Source: CAZCPB01 sp964500365 (lineage in GTDB: Bacteria; Planctomycetota; Phycisphaerae; Phycisphaerales; UBA1924). Taken from it: a DNA stretch of 19,623 nucleotides. Of this stretch, positions 14,772 to 19,623 are shown one piece after another. Made by a program: the position numbers and the translations under genes. Under the pieces are notes generated by a model. That model did not search any database and was not told the DNA's origin. It saw only the letters and a program-made list of their open reading frames with translations. Numbering within the stretch: the first letter of the stretch is position 1; each line of letters opens with the position of its first letter. Where the stretch lies: positions 1 through 19,623 of the forward strand of contig CAZCPB010000046.1 in assembly GCA_964500365.1 (NCBI GenBank), in the 5' to 3' direction.

Positions 14772-15095
14772 CTACGCCGCCAGGGCCATCTCCTGTTCGC
14801 GCGCGAACTTCACGGCGATGAACTGGTGCCCGCTGAAGCGGCCGGGCACGCGCACCACGCTCCCGGCGATCGCGGCGGTCCGCTGGAGGACCGGCGCCTT
14901 GCTCCAGGCCACGAGCACGTCGATCTCGTCCCCGGGGTTCAGCACCCGCGGGTTGTCCACCCGGATCATCGCCCCGCCTTCGGACAGGTCGCAGGTGCTC
15001 GCGGCAAGGTAGGTCCGGGAGGTCCGGTGAAAGACCTTGCACGGCCGCTCGATCGGCAGGCGGGGGTGGCGGCGACGCTCGAGGGTCAGGCTCAT
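14772..15095 (-). CDS. Single-domain PilZ protein
   Basis: The product has 107 residues. It carries both parts of the cyclic-di-GMP binding motif: RRHPR (8-12, the R...R element) and DLSEGG (36-41, the D/N.S..G element). The rest fits a PilZ beta barrel, with PRVLNPGDEIDVLVAW and VVRVPGRFSGHQFIAVKF. It probably acts in the cytoplasm as a c-di-GMP receptor; the target is unknown. ATG 15095 is chosen because GGAG stands eight bases upstream and the R...R motif then lies at the usual N-terminal position. A glycosyltransferase is divergent from it, and PilZ proteins often control polysaccharide output, so a functional link is possible but unproven. Confidence 0.85.
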   Translation of the reverse strand: MSLTLERRRHPRLPIERPCKVFHRTSRTYLAASTCDLSEGGAMIRVDNPRVLNPGDEIDVLVAWSKAPVLQRTAAIAGSVVRVPGRFSGHQFIAVKFAREQEMALAA

Positions 15096-15106
15096 GTCTT
15101 GGTCTC
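15092..15106 (-). promoter_or_regulatory. Start-site leader GAGACCAAGACATGA (PilZ copy)
   Basis: This 15-mer includes the Shine-Dalgarno part GAG and the ATG. The same 15 bases occur at the start of the sorting-tail protein gene (16959-16973, also minus strand). Confidence 0.5.
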
Positions 15107-15142
15107 CGGCGCGGAGAGTCGCGGGTCGATTGCCGATAACAG

Positions 15143-15155
15143 GATCGGCCCGATC
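15143..15155 (+). promoter_or_regulatory. Palindrome GATCGG-C-CCGATC midway between divergent genes
   Basis: A perfect six-base inverted repeat around one base. Its centre (15149) is 54 bases from the PilZ start and 56 from the glycosyltransferase start, a fitting place for a shared operator. Confidence 0.3.
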
Positions 15156-15204
15156 GTCCCCCGCGATGACCGCGGCGACCGTGATAGCCGAGGAATAACG
15201 CCCC

Positions 15205-16254
15205 GTGGACGTCACCGTCGTCATACCTACCCACGCCCGGGCGAAGAAACTCGCGGCGTGCATCGGGGCGCTCTCGCGCCAGACCATGGAGCCGGGCCGG
15301 TACGAGGTCATGGTCGGGATCGACGGTGAGGACGGCGGATCGACCGACGCGGCCCGCGCGGCGTGGACGCTCGATCAGCGGTTGCTGACCGTCGAAGCGT
15401 TTTCGAAGCGCGGGCAGGCCGCGGTGCGCAACGCGCTCCTGCCCCGGGCGCGGGGCCGGACGCTCGTATTCCTGAACGACGACATGGTCCCCGATCGCGG
15501 CCTGCTCGCGGCACACCACGCCGAGCAGGAGCGCCAACGCCGCGCCGGGACGCATGCGCTGGTCATCGGCAGCGCGCCGTGGGTCGTGCACGAGCCCGAC
15601 CGGCTCTTCGACCGGCTCATCCGCGAGACGTCGATGGTGTTCTTCTACAACCGGATGGACGAGCACGCGGCCCGCGCAGACCCGCACGATCGCGAGCGCG
15701 ATTGGGGCTTCCGGCACGCGTGGCTCTTGAATCTCTCCGCGGACGCGGCCATGGCTCGCGAGTTGGGCGGGTTCACGGTGTTCCCGAGCACGTACGGGTA
15801 CGAGGACGACGAGTTCGCGTGGCGGGCGGCCAGGCTGCTCGGCGCGCGAGTGCTGTACCGGCCCGAGGCCGAGGCGCAGCACGATCACCGGATGGAGCCC
15901 GCGTCGTACCTGGAGCGCGAGTACAAGCTCGGGTTCGCGGCGTGGGGCTTCGCGCACGCGGCCGGTGAATGCGCACGGGCCATGTTCAACCGTGATGTGC
16001 GCGACGCGGGCGAGATCGATTACTGCCGCGCCGTGATGTCGCGCGAGAGAACCTCGGCCGAGCAGGCTCTGCGCGCGTTCGCCGCACTCGCCGAGATCCC
16101 CGCGGCGGCTCTCGCGGGCGATCACGCCCGCGCTCTCCTCGGGCTCGTCTACCAGCAGCACCTGCCCCTGAAGCGGTTCGTCTGGCGGCGCGGTCTGCTC
16201 GATGCGGCCGAGGGCCGGCCGATGAGCCCGCACTGGGCCGCGCACGTCGGTTGA
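15205..16254 (+). CDS. Glycosyltransferase, GT-A fold, family 2-like
   Basis: The product has 349 residues. VTVVIPTHARAKKL (3-16) is the typical nucleotide-sugar binding opening, D40 follows in VGIDGEDGGS, and FLNDDMVP (89-96) is the metal-binding D.D-type motif. GYEDDEFAWR (198-207) is the ED..(W) acceptor-side motif of inverting family 2 enzymes. No membrane helix is evident, so it is likely cytoplasmic, transferring a sugar onto a lipid, protein or polysaccharide; donor and acceptor are unknown. The GTG start is preceded by GAGGA with ten bases between. It ends nine bases from the convergent sorting-tail gene. A link with the divergent PilZ gene is possible. Confidence 0.88.
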   Translation: MDVTVVIPTHARAKKLAACIGALSRQTMEPGRYEVMVGIDGEDGGSTDAARAAWTLDQRLLTVEAFSKRGQAAVRNALLPRARGRTLVFLNDDMVPDRGLLAAHHAEQERQRRAGTHALVIGSAPWVVHEPDRLFDRLIRETSMVFFYNRMDEHAARADPHDRERDWGFRHAWLLNLSADAAMARELGGFTVFPSTYGYEDDEFAWRAARLLGARVLYRPEAEAQHDHRMEPASYLEREYKLGFAAWGFAHAAGECARAMFNRDVRDAGEIDYCRAVMSRERTSAEQALRAFAALAEIPAAALAGDHARALLGLVYQQHLPLKRFVWRRGLLDAAEGRPMSPHWAAHVG

Positions 16255-16263
16255 CGCGCCGGG

Positions 16264-16962
16264 TCAGCGGCGCCGGCGGCGGAACCCTGCTGCCACCGCG
16301 ACCCCGAAGAGCCCCGTCGTTCCGACGCTCGGCACCAGCTCGGCGCGGATGTGCGCGCTGTTGGGGAGGATGATCGAGCCGGGACCGTCGGCGTGGAGCA
16401 CCAGCGTGGCGAGGATCTCGTAGGTCGGTGACGTCGTGCCGAAGGTCGAGATGTTCGCCGACACCGGACCGAGGTTGAAGGGCGAAACGGTCGCCAGCAG
16501 CGTCGGCAAGGGGACGTTCGACACGTTGAAATCCTGGATGCTGTCGAGCTGGACGGTGGAGAGCGGGCCCGAGGTCCAGCTGCCGGCCAGCGCGTGCGAC
16601 CCGGTGTAGATCCCCTGGCTGGTGGTCGCGTAGTGGTGCTGCACCGTGATCGTGACATCGCCGAAGCCGCTCGAGTTGGGGACGATGCAGTTGTACACCA
16701 GGTTGGTGATGGTGAGGTCGAAGATGGTGCCCGTCACGTCGCTGGCGACGATGACGTCGCCGGTGATATTCCCGGCGGGCGTGCTCTGCGAGAACGGCTG
16801 GGTGGACGTGCTGTTCACGGGCGATACGGGGATGCCGACAGCCCCGCCGGGTCCGAGGTCGCCGGTCACGACGATCGATTGGGCGTGGGCGGAGCCGGCG
16901 GCGGCGGCGAACGCGGTCAACGCGGCAAGGACGGCCGGAGCGAGGCGCTGCGTGCGGGTCAT
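16264..16962 (-). CDS. Exported protein with C-terminal PEP-CTERM-like sorting tail (paralog 1)
   Basis: The product has 232 residues. The signal peptide ends at AHA-Q (about residue 28). The mature domain is Thr/Ser/Asn-rich and probably all beta. The C-terminus has LVPSVGTTGLFGVAVAAGF followed by RRRRR: a Pro motif, a hydrophobic helix and an Arg cluster, as in PEP-CTERM proteins, but the canonical VPEP is replaced by VPSVG. It shares long identical blocks with the next gene (GNITGDVIVA, TGTIFDLTITNL, PNSSGFGDV, SGPLS.VQLD, SPFNLGPVS, SAHIRAE), so the two are tandem duplicates. Start ATG 16962 has a GAGA Shine-Dalgarno and puts the signal peptide first. The function is unknown; likely a surface or matrix protein. 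Confidence 0.85.
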   Translation of the reverse strand: MTRTQRLAPAVLAALTAFAAAAGSAHAQSIVVTGDLGPGGAVGIPVSPVNSTSTQPFSQSTPAGNITGDVIVASDVTGTIFDLTITNLVYNCIVPNSSGFGDVTITVQHHYATTSQGIYTGSHALAGSWTSGPLSTVQLDSIQDFNVSNVPLPTLLATVSPFNLGPVSANISTFGTTSPTYEILATLVLHADGPGSIILPNSAHIRAELVPSVGTTGLFGVAVAAGFRRRRR

Positions 16963-16973
16963 GTCTTGGTCTC
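16959..16973 (-). promoter_or_regulatory. Start-site leader GAGACCAAGACATGA (sorting-tail copy)
   Basis: Identical to the 15 bases at the PilZ start (15092-15106). Here it selects ATG 16962 over the more distal in-frame ATG at 17004. Confidence 0.5.
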
Positions 16974-17039
16974 TCTTGACTCGAGGTGAAGGAACGCGCG
17001 CCACGCGGCTCCTACGAAGGCCGCGGCGCTTCGAGAACT

Positions 17040-17726
17040 TCAGGCCCGTCGGCGTCGGAACGCGACGACGCCGCCCATGGCAAGGAGCGCGGCCGCGCCC
17101 GGGCCGGGCACCATCTCGGCGCGGATGTGCGCGCTGCTGGGCAGGTTAATCGCGCCCGTGCCGTCGGTGCGCAGGCGCAGGGTCGCGAGGATGCTGTACA
17201 TCCCCGACGCACCGGGCGCGGTCGTGGACACGGGGCCCAGGTTGAACGGCGAAGTCGTGGCGACGAGGCTCGGCAGGCTCGTGTTCGAGCCCAGGTAGTC
17301 CTGGATGGTGTCGAGCTGCACCAGGCTGAGCGGGCCGGAAGTCCAACTGCCCGCGAGCGAGTGCGAGCCCGTGAACGGGCCCGGCCCGCCCATCGCGTAC
17401 GAGTGCAGCACCTGCACGATCACGTCACCGAAACCGCTGGAGTTCGGCGTGGTGCAGTTGTACGTGAGGTTCGTGATCGTGAGATCGAAGATAGTCCCGG
17501 TCGGGTCGTTGGCGACGATCACGTCGCCGGTGATGTTCCCGTTCGCGGCCGTCAGCGAGAACGGCTGGGTGAACGTCGAATTGATGGGCGAGACGGCGAT
17601 GCCCGTGGTCGTCGAAGTGCCCAGATCGCCGAAGAGGTCGATCGTCTGGGCCCCGGCCCTTGCGGGCGCGAGAACGGCGAGCGCGGCGACAACAAGGCAC
17701 GGAACGGCGCGGCGGATCGTGGTCAT
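17040..17726 (-). CDS. Exported protein with C-terminal PEP-CTERM-like sorting tail (paralog 2)
   Basis: The product has 228 residues. The signal peptide ends at AGA-Q (about residue 27). The mature domain is homologous to paralog 1 throughout; by eye well over half the residues are identical. The tail MVPGPGAAALLAMGGVVAF then RRRRA follows the PEP-CTERM plan, with VPGPG in place of VPEP. Such tails are recognised by an exosortase-type transpeptidase, none of which is encoded here. A strong Shine-Dalgarno (GGGAGGA) stands six bases before ATG 17726. Paralog 1 starts 77 bases downstream, so the pair may be co-transcribed. Confidence 0.87.
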   Translation of the reverse strand: MTTIRRAVPCLVVAALAVLAPARAGAQTIDLFGDLGTSTTTGIAVSPINSTFTQPFSLTAANGNITGDVIVANDPTGTIFDLTITNLTYNCTTPNSSGFGDVIVQVLHSYAMGGPGPFTGSHSLAGSWTSGPLSLVQLDTIQDYLGSNTSLPSLVATTSPFNLGPVSTTAPGASGMYSILATLRLRTDGTGAINLPSSAHIRAEMVPGPGAAALLAMGGVVAFRRRRA

Positions 17727-17767
17727 GTCTCATCCTCCCGGAAAGCCATCGGGCGCGGAAACGCCCA

Positions 17768-17786
17768 CCCCGGGCACTGCCCGGGG
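17768..17786 (-). promoter_or_regulatory. Strong GC hairpin upstream of paralog 2
   Basis: CCCCGGGC-ACT-GCCCGGGG is a perfect eight-pair stem with a three-base loop, 41 bases before the start of paralog 2. No T run follows on either strand, so it is not a simple terminator. It may shape the leader RNA or be a DNA-binding site. Confidence 0.5.
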
Positions 17787-17830
17787 ACATTGAGACTTGC
17801 CCCGAAGTCAAGGGACCTTGCTCAAGGCCT

Positions 17831-17869
17831 GAAAAAGGGTTCGGTGTCGGCGGGCGCGAAGCCCCGAAC
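17831..17869 (-). terminator. Rho-independent terminator of the GH43 gene
   Basis: On the minus strand GTTCGG (17869-17864) pairs with CCGAAC (17844-17839) around an inner GGGC-TTCGC-GCCC stem, and is followed directly by CCTTTTTC. It begins 17 bases after the GH43 stop. Confidence 0.6.
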
Positions 17870-17885
17870 TTCTACCGCACGATCG

Positions 17886-18923
17886 CTATTGCTCAAGCGG
17901 GCGGGCCTCGACCCCCTCGTACGTGATCTTGACCGGCCTGATCCTCCCGTCCCCGTCGAACTCCATCCTGTCGATGCAGACCACGCGGTGGTTGCCGTCG
18001 AATTCCCCCAGCGGGCGGCGGTGGTAGACGATGTACCACTCGTCGGTGCCGGGGATGTTGAGGACGCTGTGGTGCCCGGCGCCCGTTGCGACCGCCCGGT
18101 CCTGCTGGAGGACCTTGCCGATCCGCTCGAAGGGACCCAAGGGCGAGTCGGCCATGGCGTAGGCGACCGAGTAATCCGGGCCCGTCCAGCCTCCCTCGGA
18201 CCACATGAAGTACACCTTGCCCTGCCGCCGGAACATCACCGGTCCTTCGACGTAACCCTCGGGCGTGATCTCCTTGAACTTGCCGCCGGTGGGCAGCGTG
18301 AAGAGCGCGCGGAAGTCGGGGCGCAGGCGGGCGATGTTGCAGTGCTTCCAGCCGCCGTAAACCAGGTACCAGTCCTTGCCGTCCCGGAACACGAACTGGT
18401 CGATGGGCTGGGCGCCGTGGTGGAACTTGTCGATCAGGGGCGCCCCGAGGTAGTCGCTGAACGGACCCTCCGGCGAGTCGGCGACGGCGATCCCGATCCC
18501 GCCGGGGTGCTCATCGCTCTGGATGTCGTTGGCGGCAAAGAACAGGAAGTACCGCCCGCCGTTCTCGACGATCGAGGGCGCCCACATCGCGCGCCGGGCC
18601 CAGGTCACGCGGCCGGTGTCGAGGATCCGCCCGTGCTTCTCCCACGTCACGAGGTCGGGCGAGGAGAAGCAGTCGAAGAAGGTCTGCTGGTCGTAGGGCG
18701 CCGAGTAGGTCGGGTAGATCCAGTACCGGTCGCCGAAGACCGCGACCTCGGGGTCGGCGTACCAGCCGGGGAGGACGGGGTTGGCGGCGCGGGCCCGGAG
18801 CGCCGGGGCGCGGCCGGAAGATTGGCAGGCTGGCGCGCCGGCGAAGAGCGTCGCGAGCGCTGCGATCACGGCAAGAAAGCCGGTTGCAGAAGAGGCCCGC
18901 AGGGTTCGATTCCGGTGGTTCAT
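17886..18923 (-). CDS. Glycoside hydrolase family 43 (arabinofuranosidase/xylosidase type)
   Basis: The product has 345 residues. After a signal sequence (hydrophobic 15-29, then APAC, possibly a weak lipobox at C33) comes a five-bladed propeller enzyme. The three catalytic acids are visible: Asp57 (YADPEV, base), Asp175 (QPIDQFVF, pKa modulator) and Glu226 (VEGPVMF, acid). MWAPSI (113-118) and GHHSVL are further family signatures. The family hydrolyses alpha-L-arabinosides, beta-xylosides or related plant and algal glycans; the exact specificity cannot be read from sequence. The protein is exported, possibly lipid-anchored. It is a single-gene unit, with a TATCGT box six bases before the ATG and a terminator after the stop. 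No SusC/D-like or other saccharidase genes lie nearby. Confidence 0.93.
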   Translation of the reverse strand: MNHRNRTLRASSATGFLAVIAALATLFAGAPACQSSGRAPALRARAANPVLPGWYADPEVAVFGDRYWIYPTYSAPYDQQTFFDCFSSPDLVTWEKHGRILDTGRVTWARRAMWAPSIVENGGRYFLFFAANDIQSDEHPGGIGIAVADSPEGPFSDYLGAPLIDKFHHGAQPIDQFVFRDGKDWYLVYGGWKHCNIARLRPDFRALFTLPTGGKFKEITPEGYVEGPVMFRRQGKVYFMWSEGGWTGPDYSVAYAMADSPLGPFERIGKVLQQDRAVATGAGHHSVLNIPGTDEWYIVYHRRPLGEFDGNHRVVCIDRMEFDGDGRIRPVKITYEGVEARPLEQ

Positions 18924-18929
18924 GCCCGC

Positions 18930-18935
18930 ACGATA
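18930..18935 (-). promoter_or_regulatory. TANNNT box (TATCGT) six bases before GH43
   Basis: On the minus strand TATCGT, six bases, then ATG 18923. No Shine-Dalgarno is present. The same hexamer occurs on the opposite strand for the divergent FHA gene. Confidence 0.5.
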
Positions 18936-18962
18936 TCGCGATCTGGCCCGCCGCGCTCAACG

Positions 18963-18968
18963 TATCGT
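18963..18968 (+). promoter_or_regulatory. TANNNT box (TATCGT) five bases before the FHA gene
   Basis: TATCGT, five bases, then GTG 18974. Together with the opposite box this gives a very compact divergent promoter pair within 50 bases. Confidence 0.5.
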
Positions 18969-18973
18969 TCCCC

Positions 18974-19623
18974 GTGCTCGTCCTTTCCGTCATCCAGGGC
19001 CCCGACAAGGGCAAGAAGTTTCTTCTCCCCGAGAACGAGCCCCAGCTCATCGGCCGCTCCTCCGAGGCCGTCCCGCTCAACGACACGACCATCTCGCGCC
19101 GGCACTCGGAGCTGACCCCCGACCGCGGCGACTGGTTCATCCGCGACCTCGAGAGCCAGAACGGGACCTACGTCAACGGCGTCCGCATCGCCGAGCGGAC
19201 CAAGCTGCGTCCGGGCGACCAGGTCCGCACGGGCGCGACGCTCATGATCTTCGGCGTCGCCGAGGAGGGCGAGCCCGACGTCGTCAAGCTCCTGAAGCCC
19301 GGCCAGATCGATGCCGCGATCGAGCGGACGCTCATCAGCAACGAAGACTCGGTGATCCTCTCCGAGCCCGAGCCGCGCCAGGCGGCGGTCGAGCACCTGC
19401 GGGTCATCTACCAGCTCACGACCATCACCAGCCAGCAGGCGATGGACCGCCAGGAGCTGCTCAAGGCCGTCATGGACCTTGTCTTCGACGAGTTCAAGCC
19501 CGAGCGCGGGTTCATCATGCTCTTCGGGGCCGGCCCGGGCGCCGCGGGGGTGGGGGGCGTGGGGGGGGGGGGGGGCGGGGGGGTCGTGTTCAATGCCGGC
19601 GGGCCGGGAAACGAAGCCCCGCT
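18974..19623 (+). CDS. FHA-GAF signalling protein, C-terminus beyond the window
   Basis: At least 216 residues, open to the window end. Residues 1-95 are a forkhead-associated domain that binds phosphothreonine peptides: GRSS (27-30), SRRH (41-44), NGTYVNG (63-69), then LRPGDQVRTGATLMIFG. After a linker, residues from about 140 (HLRVIYQLTTITSQQAMDRQELLKAVMDLVF) start a GAF domain, with RGFIMLFG. The GAF segment is interrupted by a glycine-rich run (GVGGVGGGGGGG) encoded by long G tracts. FHA-GAF proteins usually end in a sigma-54 activator, adenylate cyclase, kinase or phosphatase domain; which one is not visible. FHA domains read the output of Ser/Thr kinases, so a link with the TPR kinase in this window is possible. 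The GTG at 18974 fits the FHA fold and the TATCGT box. Confidence 0.85.
   Translation, partial: MLVLSVIQGPDKGKKFLLPENEPQLIGRSSEAVPLNDTTISRRHSELTPDRGDWFIRDLESQNGTYVNGVRIAERTKLRPGDQVRTGATLMIFGVAEEGEPDVVKLLKPGQIDAAIERTLISNEDSVILSEPEPRQAAVEHLRVIYQLTTITSQQAMDRQELLKAVMDLVFDEFKPERGFIMLFGAGPGAAGVGGVGGGGGGGVVFNAGGPGNEAP
19561..19583 (+). repeat. G tract: 15 G, one C, 7 G, within the GAF domain
   Basis: This almost pure G run encodes consecutive glycines in a position where GAF domains have a short beta hairpin. The frame is open on both sides. Like the run at 5406-5418 it is a likely site of slippage or sequencing error. Confidence 0.9.

Noticed and set aside
16986..19115. Plus-strand open frame of about 700 codons across paralog 2 and GH43
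   Set aside because: It is antisense to two proteins with signal peptides and catalytic or sorting motifs; composition is typical of a GC shadow. The real plus-strand gene at the end (FHA) is in another frame.

Overview
The window is very GC-rich bacterial DNA, densely packed with genes on both strands. It looks like a planctomycete of the Phycisphaerae type. The support is a secreted protein ending in a dockerin-like domain whose last residues are Gly-Cys, two exported proteins with planctomycete-style Pro-Gly/hydrophobic/poly-Arg sorting tails, a giant Ser/Thr kinase with tetratricopeptide repeats, a VKOR-DsbA fusion, and short dispersed repeats of kinds I associate with planctomycete genomes. 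This assignment is an inference from gene content; there is no rRNA or tRNA here. No gap between genes exceeds about 160 bases, and I see no CRISPR array, transposase, phage gene or RNA gene.

Left part (1-5613): a minus-strand pair encodes a VKOR-DsbA-DsbA disulfide-forming fusion and, starting directly after its stop, a membrane sensor protein whose HAMP region appears frameshifted near the window edge. Divergent from it is a secreted protein with four cysteine-rich repeats and a dockerin-like C-terminus. A TauE/SafE permease and a small unrecognised membrane-anchored protein follow.

Middle (5647-13574): gatB (tRNA amidotransferase subunit B), a 1120-residue Ser/Thr kinase with 12 TPR units in exact 126-bp register, a UbiX-type flavin prenyltransferase on the minus strand, a lipoprotein of unknown function, and pyrB (aspartate carbamoyltransferase). 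A dispersed CACAGAG-type repeat with a terminator-like hairpin fills the gap between pyrB and the convergent MoxR gene.

Right part (13575-19623): a MoxR AAA+ ATPase and a PilZ protein on the minus strand; a family-2-like glycosyltransferase divergent from PilZ; two tandem paralogous exported proteins with C-terminal sorting tails; a family 43 glycoside hydrolase with its own terminator; and divergently a FHA-GAF protein that runs off the window end.

Recurring theme: at least six genes have a TANNNT hexamer 5-8 bases before the start codon and no Shine-Dalgarno sequence, which is the pattern of leaderless transcription. Other genes have a Shine-Dalgarno and, where a TANNNT is seen, it lies further upstream. 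Most neighbours therefore seem to be separately transcribed single genes. The strongest candidate for a linked system is the disulfide-forming enzyme followed directly by a sensor whose only two cysteines lie close together in the extracytoplasmic domain.
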